A stretch of 49,111 nt of DNA. It comes from a virus. The position numbers were made by a program, and so were the translations under genes. Under the pieces are notes generated by a model. The model was not told where the DNA came from. It was given only the letters and a program-made list of their open reading frames with translations, and did no database searches. Location of the stretch: the IMG/VR virus record IMGVR_UViG_3300047494_000119, positions 1-49,111 of that record, one strand, 5' to 3'. Numbering within the stretch: the first letter of the stretch is position 1; every line of letters starts with the position of its first letter. Below are positions 11,688 through 20,302 of the stretch, one piece after another.

Positions 11688-12314
11688 CTAGGCCCCGCCT
11701 GTGTAATTGAAGACCACCAGGCAATCGGCCGGGCCGTACAGCCGCAGCATTGCCTCCACGCCGATCGGCACGATGGCGCCGATGGAATTGCCGGCAGAGC
11801 TGCCGCCGGCGCGAAACGGGATCACCTGGGTTGCCGGTAAATTCACCCGCCAGATGCGCGATTGCGCCGAGCTGATCACCGCGGCGCCGGCCACGAAGCC
11901 GCCCGCCACCATCGGCGCGAACTCATCGACGGTGATGACCACGCCCATGGTGGCGCACAGCGCGATGAAATAGGCCGCCGACTGGCCGCCTGGGCTCATC
12001 GTCCAGCGGCGGAACGCAGTCTGCCGCCGCTGCGTCAGGCTCGGGTCCGAGCTGCTCGGCATCGCCGCCGGATCAGGCCCCAGCACGCGCTCATAATCCG
12101 GCAGCAGCTGGCTGGCTGTTCGTGGATCGATCTCGTCCTGCATGCTCTCGGCGTCGGCTTCCAGGGTGGCGATCGCATCCGCCAGCGGATACAGGCTCTT
12201 GCCGACGTTGCTGGCCTGGCTGCGCCACCACACCCAGCCGCGCGGCACCAGGCCGATCAGCCCGTTCCACACATCGGTCAGCGAGCGCAGGCTCGATCCG
12301 GTGCTGTCGCTCAT
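11688..12314 (-). CDS. Mu gp48-like baseplate/tail protein (DUF2313)
   Basis: 208 aa, normal for the family. It has LIGLVPRGWVWW near the N-terminus, an acidic helical segment ending in DEIDPRTASQLLPDYERVLG, and QRRQTAFRRWTM, all typical of the DUF2313 tail family. It follows the baseplate J gene with a 13-bp gap. In Mu this protein belongs to the baseplate periphery that carries the fibres. Confidence 0.88.
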   Translation of the reverse strand: MSDSTGSSLRSLTDVWNGLIGLVPRGWVWWRSQASNVGKSLYPLADAIATLEADAESMQDEIDPRTASQLLPDYERVLGPDPAAMPSSSDPSLTQRRQTAFRRWTMSPGGQSAAYFIALCATMGVVITVDEFAPMVAGGFVAGAAVISSAQSRIWRVNLPATQVIPFRAGGSSAGNSIGAIVPIGVEAMLRLYGPADCLVVFNYTGGA

Positions 12315-12327
12315 GCCAGGATGGCGC

Positions 12328-13440
12328 TCATGTGGCCGGCACGAAGGTGATCGTGCCCAGCACCGGGATCTGCCCGGTGCCCGGCGTCACGTCGGCGGTC
12401 GGCGCCTGCCGCTCATGGCTGTATTCGCCATCGCTGCTGCTCAGCGCGTTATCCAGCCGGCTCATGTAGATGATGCCGCCCGGCGAGGTGGTGCCATCCA
12501 CCGGGTTCATCACCGGGCCGCCGATCTTTCCGTCCTGTGCAAAGAACAGTTGCAGCGCGCTGGTGGCGGCTGCCCGCGTGGCGGTGGTGTCCGGGTTCAG
12601 GGTGATCGAGACGTTCACCGGCAGCAGGCTGGCAGCGAAGGTTTGCACCCGGCTGCCCACCGGCTTCTTGGCCAGCAGCGCCGCCTGCACCGCGGCCACC
12701 TCAGGCCCGCTCGGCACCGCCGGACCGGGCATGGCGATCGTCACGCCCACGTTGCCGAGGCCTTGGATCTGCGCGGGCGCCACGTAGACGTACAGGCCCG
12801 GATACACCGCGCTCGCCCAGGTCTCGTAGTCCTCCGCGTCGCCGCCCATGGCCGGCGCCCGCCACTCCGCCAGGATGCGGGCGCGCCAGTCGTCGATGCT
12901 TTCCAGATCGGTGCCGCCGGTCAGGCCGGCGCTGGTCAATGTGCAGCTTTGAGGGGTCAAGCCTGGATAGGGGCTCACCACGTTCATCACGGTGCCGCCG
13001 GCCAGGTTGCTTTGCGCGCCGGGTTCACTCGCCACCAGCGGCACGGCCGCGCTGCCCGCCGCCGGGATGGTGGTGGCCGCCGTCACCAGGGCGATGATGC
13101 CGCTGATCGGATCGAGGAACGCGAAGCCCACCGGCAGCGTGATCGCGCTGCTGCCCGTGGTCGCCACCGTGCCGCTGCCCGAGGCGGCCGCCGCCAATAT
13201 CTGCGGCACCCCGCGGATGCTGGCGTGGCGCGCCAGCCAGTTCTCCGCCGTGTCCGGCATCAGCTCCTGGCCCAGGCCGGCGAGGTAGGTGTATTCGTCG
13301 AACGTCGCCATGGCGTTCACGCGGCAGATCACCGTCATCGCGCGGTTCGGCGATCGCGCATCGCAGCCCGGAAACTGCGCCTCGAACATGCTGGCGTTGC
13401 GGTCTTGCAGGCTCAGCGGATCGGGGATCGCCAGCGGCAT
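12328..13440 (-). CDS. Mu gp47-like baseplate J protein
   Basis: 370 aa, baseplate wedge component. The ATG at 13440 overlaps the gp46 stop by one base (TGATG); the longer in-frame extension is the shadow of gp46. Features of the baseplate J family are the early PSLxxR-like segment (LAIPDPLSLQDRN), LGQELMPDTAENWLARHA, and a central SAGLTGGTDLESIDDWRARIL motif. It forms a baseplate block with gp45, gp46 and gp48. Confidence 0.92.
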   Translation of the reverse strand: MPLAIPDPLSLQDRNASMFEAQFPGCDARSPNRAMTVICRVNAMATFDEYTYLAGLGQELMPDTAENWLARHASIRGVPQILAAAASGSGTVATTGSSAITLPVGFAFLDPISGIIALVTAATTIPAAGSAAVPLVASEPGAQSNLAGGTVMNVVSPYPGLTPQSCTLTSAGLTGGTDLESIDDWRARILAEWRAPAMGGDAEDYETWASAVYPGLYVYVAPAQIQGLGNVGVTIAMPGPAVPSGPEVAAVQAALLAKKPVGSRVQTFAASLLPVNVSITLNPDTTATRAAATSALQLFFAQDGKIGGPVMNPVDGTTSPGGIIYMSRLDNALSSSDGEYSHERQAPTADVTPGTGQIPVLGTITFVPAT

Positions 13441-13901
13441 CAGCTGCCCGTCGCTTGCTGCAAGGTGATCGTGGTGGCGCCGTCCACCACCTGGCTGCCC
13501 AGCGTGTTCGGCGCGATCCAGTCGCACACGATGCCCACCACGCGGCCCAGCTGGGTTTGCCGCCACAGCAGGCTATCGGCGAGCGCCTGCGCATAGCCAC
13601 GGCGCACCGCCTCGTTCTGTTTGCTGCGCCGGAACACCCAGCAGCGCGAGCCGATGGTCCGGCCGAGCCGATCGAGCGCATCGCCCGGCCAGCCGCCGCG
13701 CGCATCCAGCCGCGTGGGTGTGTTGAACGCAGGCTGCGGGAAATCGGGCAGCTCGTCGGACGGCAGCGCCCGCGCATCGGTGCCGGTCGAGATCAACAGC
13801 GCCGTTGCCGGCGTCGTGTCGAACGCGAAATCGGTGCCGTTGAACACAAAGTCGCAGCGCTGCGACCCTGGGTCGTAGGCAAGGGCGATGTCGTAATCCA
13901 T
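13440..13901 (-). CDS. Mu gp46-like baseplate protein (GP46 family)
   Basis: 153 aa. DYDIALAYD at the start and the later GGWPGDALDRLGRTIGSRCWVFRRSK segment match the GP46/gpW-like baseplate family. It heads a transcription unit: the phage's conserved palindromic promoter element lies 34 nt upstream, after the gp45 gene. It is translationally coupled to gp47. Confidence 0.9.
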   Translation of the reverse strand: MDYDIALAYDPGSQRCDFVFNGTDFAFDTTPATALLISTGTDARALPSDELPDFPQPAFNTPTRLDARGGWPGDALDRLGRTIGSRCWVFRRSKQNEAVRRGYAQALADSLLWRQTQLGRVVGIVCDWIAPNTLGSQVVDGATTITLQQATGS

Positions 13902-13929
13902 TGGCCCGCAGGCTCGCGCGCGCGCAAGC

Positions 13930-13957
13930 CGGCGTTTACCCTAGCAGCTGCTAACCC
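13930..13957 (-). promoter_or_regulatory. Late promoter element, copy 3 (PP-like), before gp46
   Basis: On the minus strand: TTAGCAGCTGCTAGGGTAA. The core TAGCAGCTGCTA (13942-13953) is a perfect 12-bp palindrome and includes the gp45 stop codon. The ATG of gp46 follows 34 nt after GGGTAA. It matches the copy at 26133-26160 at 27 of 28 positions. Confidence 0.72.
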
Positions 13958-14508
13958 AGGTGGCCGTGGATGGTGCCGCCCACGGTCAAATCGCCGGTAA
14001 TCGTCGCGGCGCCCGTCACATTCAGGCTGCCGGCGGTCAGCGCGCCCGCCACATTCAACGTGCCGGCGATCGCGGCGTTCTGGGCGATCATCACCGTGCC
14101 GCTGTTCGCCGCCGTGATGCTCACCTCGGGCGCGGTGATGATGATCGCGCTCGCCGCCAGCACCTGGATGGTGCCGCCATTGCGGATCGCCACGCGGCTG
14201 CCGTCGCTGCCATAAAGCACCGTCTCGCCATCGGCGAGATTGCCGAAGCGCACAGAGAAATTCGCCAGCGGCAGCGCCACCAGGTGGCCTGGATCGCCCT
14301 CCACCGCGAACAACATCACCACCGCGCCATCCAGCGGCGCGCGGCTGGCCAGCCCGAAGGTCTGGTGCACCTCGATGCCGGTGCGGATCATCCCGTCGTA
14401 CATCTCCACGTCGACGGTCTGCGCCTGGCCGCTGTCATAGGTCGCCTGCACGATGCCGCGCCCGATCGCGCCGCGCAGATCGAAGATCGTTTCGTGCAGC
14501 GGCTCCAT
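13951..14508 (-). CDS. Mu gp45-like baseplate spike (gpV-like)
   Basis: 185 aa. An OB-fold-like N-terminal half (ARAPLDGAVVMLFAVEGDPGHLVALPLAN and GDGETVLYGSDGSRV-like signals) is followed by short beta-repeats with GTLNVAGALTAGSLNVTGAATITG, as in membrane-puncturing spikes. It ends GGTIHGHLG, close to the usual metal-binding tip. The start overlaps the gpP stop (TGATG). Its stop codon lies inside the late promoter palindrome. Confidence 0.9.
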   Translation of the reverse strand: MEPLHETIFDLRGAIGRGIVQATYDSGQAQTVDVEMYDGMIRTGIEVHQTFGLASRAPLDGAVVMLFAVEGDPGHLVALPLANFSVRFGNLADGETVLYGSDGSRVAIRNGGTIQVLAASAIIITAPEVSITAANSGTVMIAQNAAIAGTLNVAGALTAGSLNVTGAATITGDLTVGGTIHGHLG

Positions 14509-15764
14509 CAGGGGCCGCCGAAATCCGGCGCCAGGTCGCTATTGCCCGGCGCCGGCTTGGTGCCCGTGCGCTGGCGCCGCTTGGCCGGCTCGTCGATCCG
14601 GTCGTAGGCGCTCGGCCCCACCACGCGCAGCGTGCTCAGCACGCCCTTCTCGCTCTGCTCATAGGTCACCGCATCGATCAGCATCGGCTTGTCGATCGCC
14701 TGATACGGATCCACCACCTGCGTCAGCTGGTTGGGGCGCCACAAAGCGCGACTGGTGCCCGCCCGGAAATCCGGCACGCCATAGGTCAGCCGCTCGCTCT
14801 CTCCCTTCGCCACGCGCAGCGCCCAATCCGCCTGCTGCTGGCCGGTCGCCGCACCGCTTTGCGTCCGCGTCACCCGCACCGTCGGCCGCCAGCGCGTCAC
14901 CTCGGGATCCGTGGCGTGCCCCGTGATCAGCACACCGGCCTTTTCCTTGGTGGTGGCCACGCCGGCGGCCGGCAGCGTCGGGCCGCCGTCATACGGCACC
15001 AGCGTGCTGTCCATCGCCACCGTGCTGCCGCGCTGGCCGGCCGCCTTCTCGCTCTGACCCTTCACGAAGTAGTCGCTGAACCGCTTGCGCCAGGAAAACT
15101 GCCCGCTGCTGTCATCGGCGATCGCCATCGCGTTGCCGCCCGGCCCGCAATTGATTGGCGCCGGCGCCGGCGAGCTGCCACCCTGCGTCAGCAGCAGGCC
15201 GCCCACGCCGTCGCTCACCACCAGCACCGCGCGCTGCCGGCTCGCCTTCTCCAGTGCGCTCATCACCGTCTCATGCGTGCCGATCGCGAGACGGGTGAAC
15301 ACGGCGCCCACATCGCAATCGGCCCGCACGCTCACGCCGAATGGCGCGCACAATGCCTTCGCGATCGCCAGCAGATCCACGCCGCTGTATTCCGCCGGCC
15401 CGGTGGACGCGGCCGCGCAATCCACCAGGTCGCCCACCTTGTCGCGCCCGGTGATGCTGATGCCGCGCTGAGAGGCGTGCCAGAACGGCTTCACCTCATC
15501 CACCCAGCCGATCAGCACCACCTCGCCGTCGATCGCCACCTGCGCCGCCATACCGGGCACGATTGGCGCGATCGAGCTGCCATAGCCGGCCACGGCGGCG
15601 GTGCGCGCGGTATCGAGCATGCTGAATTCGAAGCTGCCGGAGATCTCCCGCAGATCCCGAATTACGCGGGAGCTGAGGCAGTTCTTGTAGCTGATGCCGT
15701 TCAGCGCCAGCGTCATGCGCGGCATCGATGGCGCGGTACCGGTGGCCGATGCGACGCCGCTCAA
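14508..15764 (-). CDS. Mu gp44-like tail hub protein (gpP/gpD)
   Basis: 418 aa, baseplate hub under the spike. MTLALNGISYKNCLSSRVIRDLREISGSFEFSMLDT is the typical hub N-terminus, and EVVLIGWVDEVKP and ISITGRDKVGDLVDC are conserved segments. No upstream ATG exists without running through the previous gene. A TTG at 15764 overlaps the gp43 stop (TTGA), as in gp38, so I chose it. An ATG at 15725 (MPRMTL) is the alternative and would remove 13 residues. Confidence 0.88.
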   Translation of the reverse strand: MSGVASATGTAPSMPRMTLALNGISYKNCLSSRVIRDLREISGSFEFSMLDTARTAAVAGYGSSIAPIVPGMAAQVAIDGEVVLIGWVDEVKPFWHASQRGISITGRDKVGDLVDCAAASTGPAEYSGVDLLAIAKALCAPFGVSVRADCDVGAVFTRLAIGTHETVMSALEKASRQRAVLVVSDGVGGLLLTQGGSSPAPAPINCGPGGNAMAIADDSSGQFSWRKRFSDYFVKGQSEKAAGQRGSTVAMDSTLVPYDGGPTLPAAGVATTKEKAGVLITGHATDPEVTRWRPTVRVTRTQSGAATGQQQADWALRVAKGESERLTYGVPDFRAGTSRALWRPNQLTQVVDPYQAIDKPMLIDAVTYEQSEKGVLSTLRVVGPSAYDRIDEPAKRRQRTGTKPAPGNSDLAPDFGGP

Positions 15765-17059
15765 GCCAGATACTCCACCGGCCCGGCCGGCACCAAGGCG
15801 GGATGCACCACCGCGTTGCGCGCCACCAGGTCGGAATAGGTGGCGATCACGTCGCCTGGCGTGTCTCCCACCAGGTATTGCGCGATCCACCAGGCGCTGC
15901 TCACGCGCGGCAGCGTCAGCGTGTCCACCGCCGGCAGCCGGCCGATCTGCGCCTGCATGTCGATCACCAGCGCGCTGCGCAGGGTGATCAGCGCGCGCCA
16001 CACCGGCCCGGCCGCCAGCGGATAGGCCTGGCACTGCCCGGCCACCGCCTCGGTCGCATCGTCCAGCTGCGCCACCAGCGTGGTCTCCCACGCCGTTGCG
16101 TCTTGCTGGCTGGTCCACACGATATCGCTGCTGGCGGCGATCGCCTGCACGATGCACGCGGCCACCAATGCTGCCGCCAGCGACGGCCCCGGCGCCGGAT
16201 CGGTGTCGGCCGCCGCCTGGATCGATGCCGCGGCCGCCAGCAGCATGGTGGCGGCCGCCTGCGGATCGGCCGGCGCGGGCGTGGCGATGCTGCCGCCAGG
16301 CGCCACGGCCGCCGGCGGCGTGGGCACCGAGGACGCGGCCGCCGCCTCCGGCACGCTGCACAGCGCGTTCGCCACGTCCGTCGACCAGGTGGGATCGGTG
16401 CCGTTCGCCGCGGTCGCCGCCAGGGTCGCCAGCGGCAGCGCCACCGCGCTCGCCACGATCGGGCTGTTGCTGCCCGAGCCGCCCAGGCTGCCGAGGATCG
16501 AGAATGCCGTCTCCACATAGCCGGCGAACCGCTCCGCGTAGCCGATCAGCGCCAGCGGCAATTGCAGCGGGCTCAGCACGGTGTTGATGAAGCCGCGCAC
16601 CTGCTGCTGGAAATTCGCCACCGCCGCCTGCAGCTGCTCCAGCGTGTCCAGCGGCGCGGCCTGATACGGCGTGGAAATCTCGAACACGGCGGAAAACCGC
16701 GCCACCCGCAGCTCGGCGATCTTGAAGCTGATCTCGGCCGGCTCGCGCAAAACCACCATCGGCGGCGCGCTGAACCACGGCACGATCAGCTGGGCCGCGG
16801 CCACCGTGCGGAACGCCGCCCGCAGCGCCTCGGCCTGGCGCACATAGTCGTCGCCGATCAGCAGGCCGCTGACCGTGATCGGCCCATCCAGCGCGCCCAA
16901 ATCCTGGAACGCCGGCGTGTCGATGCCAGGGAACAGCAGCTTCTGCAGCCGCCGCCCCACGGTATAGCGCGTGTCCAGCACATAGAAATTGATACCCCGC
17001 CAGCTGCACGGCAGGCTCGCCGTGAACAGGCTCTGGATATCGACGTTGATGCCCACCAT
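15761..17059 (-). CDS. Mu gp43-like DNA circularisation/tail protein (gpN)
   Basis: 432 aa. The N-terminal half (SLPCSWRGINFYV then RRLQKLLFPGIDTPAFQDLG and GLLIGDDYVRQAEALRAAF) matches the DNA-circularisation N-terminal family, named after Mu gpN but a tail protein by position. The C-terminal half is Ala/Pro-rich. Its start overlaps the tape-measure stop. In Mu it acts with gpP in the baseplate hub. Confidence 0.88.
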   Translation of the reverse strand: MVGINVDIQSLFTASLPCSWRGINFYVLDTRYTVGRRLQKLLFPGIDTPAFQDLGALDGPITVSGLLIGDDYVRQAEALRAAFRTVAAAQLIVPWFSAPPMVVLREPAEISFKIAELRVARFSAVFEISTPYQAAPLDTLEQLQAAVANFQQQVRGFINTVLSPLQLPLALIGYAERFAGYVETAFSILGSLGGSGSNSPIVASAVALPLATLAATAANGTDPTWSTDVANALCSVPEAAAASSVPTPPAAVAPGGSIATPAPADPQAAATMLLAAAASIQAAADTDPAPGPSLAAALVAACIVQAIAASSDIVWTSQQDATAWETTLVAQLDDATEAVAGQCQAYPLAAGPVWRALITLRSALVIDMQAQIGRLPAVDTLTLPRVSSAWWIAQYLVGDTPGDVIATYSDLVARNAVVHPALVPAGPVEYLA

Positions 17060-19323
17060 CAGGGCCGCCCCAGCGTCGGCCCGCGATTGGGTGCGGCGAT
17101 CGGCGTGCTCGCCCGGGTGGTGCGCACCGTAGCCGTCGCCGTGGTGGCGGGATTATCGGTGGTCACATGCACCGAGACCTGGTGGTTGAGCTGCACGGTG
17201 GTCGCCGACGGCGGTACGGCGCCAGCGGTGGTGCCGGCCGTCGCCGCGCCGGCCGGCCCCGCAGCGATCGCCGCCATTGCCCCGCCGGCGAACACCCCGC
17301 GCACCAGCGATCCGAGCCGCGTCAACACGACCCCCACCGGTCCGGCGATCCACTTTTCCAGCCAGGCGCCGAAGGCGTCGAAGGCGGTCTGCACCCCCGC
17401 CCACATGCCTTCAAACCAGGCCAGCACCGGCTTCCAGTTCGCCCACAGCTCGTATCCGGCGAAGCCCAGCAACGCCACGGCCGCGACCGCCAGCGCGATC
17501 GGCCACGTGATCGCCGTCACCACGGCCGCCAAGCCCGATCCCACCGCCGTAATCATCCCGAAGCCGGCGGCAACCGGCCCCGCCACGAACCCGATCATCC
17601 CCAGCGCTGCCGCGAGCGCGAGGAAGCCCACCGATAGACCAATCACCCATTGCGTGGTCTTCGGCCAGTTGGTGTTGGCCCAGGTCAGCGCGGTGTTGAT
17701 GCCGCCCAGCGCCACATTCGCCAGCTTGATCGCCGGCACGAATGCCTGGCCCACGGTGCGGGTGATCTGCGCGAAGGTCTCCGCCAGCAGGTTTAATTGA
17801 AACTGCGGCCCTTGGGTCTCGATCGAGAAATCCTTCAGCAGGTTCGCCTTGGTGCGGCCGGCATCTGCCGCACGCAGCTGCTTGAATTCGTCATGGTGAT
17901 CCAGCAGCGCCCACATCGCAGCGCCGCTGTCCGCGTTGGTAAAGAGCTTGGCCAGGTAGTTCTGAGATTGCACCGGCGTCAGCCCTTTGAGCCGCGCGTG
18001 CAACAGCCGCAGCTCGGCGTCCAGCGGGTTGACCCCCGCCTTTTCCGCCTTCTCTAGATACTTCCCCAGGTCGACGCCGAGCAGCTTATTGAAGCTCCGG
18101 TCTTCCTTGTTCTGGAACATGTAGCGCAGCGCATCGTTGAACCGCGCGGCGGCCTGACTTGGGTTGCTCGAATTATTCATCACCGTCTCAAGGGCGGCAG
18201 CGCCCTCATCAACGCCAGCGCGGCCCCTCATACCCATTGCCGCCAGAGACGCCGCCACACCGGAGAATTCGAGCGCGAAATCCGACATTTTGAAGCGCCC
18301 GCTCTGGGTCGCATAGCCGACCGAGGCAATCGCGCCCGCGATATCGTCTTCGCCCTTGATCCCCATCGACTTGATCAGCGCGCCCACCACCGGACCAAGC
18401 TCCTTGGTGGTCACCCCATAGGCCGTGGCCGCCATCGAGTGAACACCGATCGCCTGGTCTACGATGTTCTTCGGAATGCCCATCGCGACAAGCTCTTCAT
18501 AAGCATCAGCAACGCTTTCACTGCGCTGGCCAGTCTTCAATGCATCGGTATCAAACAGCTTCGTCAGTCTCGCCTCTTCCGGCGCAACCTGGCTTTGGTC
18601 CAAGTGCTCGGTAATCGCGGTCCGGCGCAGGATATCTTCGAACTCGGCGTATTTCTTGGTCGCTTCGAACAGCCCGCCCAGCTCCAGCGCCGACATGAGC
18701 GGATCGGACCCATGCGAAAGCACGTGCTGCGCGCCTGCACCCACGTCGCGCCGCCAGTTCTCCCGCCGCGCCGCACCGTAATCGGCATCGTAGCGCGCTC
18801 CGGCCGCCTGCTCGTCCGCCTGCGCCGCGCGCTGCCGCGCCAGCGCCGCGGCCTGGAACACGGCCACGTCATCGGTCATGCCGACCTCGCCGCCGTGTCC
18901 TACCGCCAGCACGCCGTCGCTGTTCATGCCCGCCGCCGCCGCCGCTGCCCGCGCCAGCGCCGCCGCCATGCGGTCGCTGGCGGCCGCGCCCACATCGGCG
19001 GCCGCACTCACCCGGCCGATCGCATCCGCCGCATCCGCCAGCGGCGCAGCCTGGCTGGCCACACCCCCAAGCCCCTCGGTGAGCGCATCCACCTCCGGCG
19101 TCGCCACGCTGGCCTGCTCGCCGATCGCCGCGAACCCCTCCGCCACGCCCGAGGCGGTGCGGCTCAGCTCCGCCATCGGCGCGGCGGCGGAGGTGAATTT
19201 ATCCAGGTTGAGCTGTTTGCCGATCGCGCCGATGCGTTCCAGCATCTCCTCGATCTTGCGCAGCGGCGCCGAGAGCAGGTCTTCCAGCCGCAGCCGCATC
19301 GCCGCTTCAAGCTGCGCCGCCAT
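17059..19323 (-). CDS. Tail tape measure protein (Mu gp42-like)
   Basis: 754 aa, the longest protein of the tail-tube block. The N-terminal 150 residues are Ala-rich coiled coil. The central part (about residues 200-500) resembles the TP901-type tape-measure domain. Near residues 585-665 there are several hydrophobic segments (SVGFLALAAALGMIGFVA and similar). It follows the frameshifted assembly gene, whose extended product ends 4 bp before its ATG. Confidence 0.9.
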   Translation of the reverse strand: MAAQLEAAMRLRLEDLLSAPLRKIEEMLERIGAIGKQLNLDKFTSAAAPMAELSRTASGVAEGFAAIGEQASVATPEVDALTEGLGGVASQAAPLADAADAIGRVSAAADVGAAASDRMAAALARAAAAAAGMNSDGVLAVGHGGEVGMTDDVAVFQAAALARQRAAQADEQAAGARYDADYGAARRENWRRDVGAGAQHVLSHGSDPLMSALELGGLFEATKKYAEFEDILRRTAITEHLDQSQVAPEEARLTKLFDTDALKTGQRSESVADAYEELVAMGIPKNIVDQAIGVHSMAATAYGVTTKELGPVVGALIKSMGIKGEDDIAGAIASVGYATQSGRFKMSDFALEFSGVAASLAAMGMRGRAGVDEGAAALETVMNNSSNPSQAAARFNDALRYMFQNKEDRSFNKLLGVDLGKYLEKAEKAGVNPLDAELRLLHARLKGLTPVQSQNYLAKLFTNADSGAAMWALLDHHDEFKQLRAADAGRTKANLLKDFSIETQGPQFQLNLLAETFAQITRTVGQAFVPAIKLANVALGGINTALTWANTNWPKTTQWVIGLSVGFLALAAALGMIGFVAGPVAAGFGMITAVGSGLAAVVTAITWPIALAVAAVALLGFAGYELWANWKPVLAWFEGMWAGVQTAFDAFGAWLEKWIAGPVGVVLTRLGSLVRGVFAGGAMAAIAAGPAGAATAGTTAGAVPPSATTVQLNHQVSVHVTTDNPATTATATVRTTRASTPIAAPNRGPTLGRP

Positions 19324-19326
19324 CGC

Positions 19327-19901
19327 TTAATCGGTCCTCTTGCTTGCCTCGATCAGCGTGGCGTGCGCCTCGCACCAGAACGCCAGGTCGGTATCCGTCA
19401 TCGCCAGCAGGTCGGCCCGCGGCCAGCCGAATTCATAGGCGAGCAGCGCGAGCCTTAGCGACCAGTCCTCCGGCCACCGCGCAGCAAAAAACCCAACACC
19501 TCGCTCGAGGCGGTCACGTCGGCGGCGTCCATACGCTTGAAGATGGCATCCACCCGCGAATGCGGCAGGCGGGTGGAACAGCCCAACGTCACGATCGCCT
19601 TGCTGCCGTCCTCGCCGGAGTTGCCGATGCGCATCATGTGCTCGCCGGTCAGCCGGTGCAGATGCAGCTCGCTGATCACGTCCTCGGTGATCGTCTCGCC
19701 CTTCTTCCAGCGCAGCGTCACCGGATACAGCAGCTTCAGTTTCACTGATCCGTCGCCCTGCACCACCGCGCCCTGCGGCAAGCCATCCTTGGAGGGCGCC
19801 GCCGGCAGCACGTCGCTATCCAGATCGCCCTCGATCAGCTCGTCGCGCGCGTCGCGGAACTCGCCTTCGTCGTCAGGGATCACGATAACCTGGTCGTTCA
19901 T
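19327..19901 (-). CDS. Tail assembly chaperone, -1 frameshift product (gp41 + extension)
   Basis: After codon TTG at 19487-19485 in the gp41 frame, a -1 slip on GGGTTTTTTG (19494-19485) opens a 52-codon extension that ends in TAA at 19327, just before the tape-measure ATG. The join would be 19901-19485 then 19485-19327, giving 191 aa. The extension (AARWPEDWSLRLALLAYEF and on) has a coherent coding sequence with no start of its own. Paired short and long chaperones before the tape measure are general in tailed phages, as in lambda G/GT. Confidence 0.8.
19455..19901 (-). CDS. Tail assembly protein (Mu gp41-like), unshifted product
   Basis: 148 aa, located between tube and tape measure. The segment VKLKLLYPVTLRWKKGETITEDVISEL matches the phage tail assembly protein family of Mu/P2-type tails. 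The acidic N-terminus is variable. The end of its frame holds the slippery run GGGTTTTTTG, about ten codons before the stop. It likely guides tube polymerisation around the tape measure. Confidence 0.88.
   Translation of the reverse strand: MNDQVIVIPDDEGEFRDARDELIEGDLDSDVLPAAPSKDGLPQGAVVQGDGSVKLKLLYPVTLRWKKGETITEDVISELHLHRLTGEHMMRIGNSGEDGSKAIVTLGCSTRLPHSRVDAIFKRMDAADVTASSEVLGFLLRGGRRTGR
19485..19494 (-). promoter_or_regulatory. Slippery site for programmed -1 frameshift
   Basis: GGGTTTTTTG holds two overlapping X-XXY-YYZ heptamers in the gp41 frame (G GGT TTT and T TTT TTG). The -1 frame is open for a further 52 codons. Confidence 0.78.
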
Positions 19902-19933
19902 GGCTACAGCCTTTCAAATCGGCGGCGAACGAA

Positions 19934-20299
19934 TTACGAGATCAGCTCGATCGGCTCGCCGATGATCCACTCCAGGTCCACCTTGCCGCCATCGCCGCCG
20001 GTCAGGCTGGGCTTGTTGCCGATCACCGCGTTCGGCTCGGTGTATTGCTGGCCGGTATCGGTCAGGTATTGCAGCTCGCCCGGCTGGCCGCCGTTGGAAA
20101 AGCCGAGCAAGGATTGCCCCTTGATCAGCCGCGTGGTGCACGTCACCTTGCCGGTGACGTATTCGTTTGCGGTGTCCCATGTGCCGTTCAGCATCACCGG
20201 CTTGGCCTGATAGCCGCCTGGCACCATCTTGGCACCCTTCTCCACCGGGATGTTCTGGCCCAGCCAGACGATCGAGACGATGCCAACCGCTTGCGCCAT
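19934..20299 (-). CDS. Tail tube protein (Mu gpM-like)
   Basis: 121 aa, normal for the Mu gp40 family. It lies 3 bp after the sheath gene, the usual sheath-tube pair. Conserved features are the central ANEYVTGKVTCTTRLIKG strand pair and LEWIIGEPIELIS at the end. It forms the inner tube of the contractile tail. Confidence 0.92.
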   Translation of the reverse strand: MAQAVGIVSIVWLGQNIPVEKGAKMVPGGYQAKPVMLNGTWDTANEYVTGKVTCTTRLIKGQSLLGFSNGGQPGELQYLTDTGQQYTEPNAVIGNKPSLTGGDGGKVDLEWIIGEPIELIS

Positions 20300-20302
20300 C
20301 GC

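Noticed and set aside
14508-17009. 833-aa frame covering gp43 and gp44
   Set aside because: Only the last about 415 residues are gpP-like; the upstream part is the shadow of gp43.
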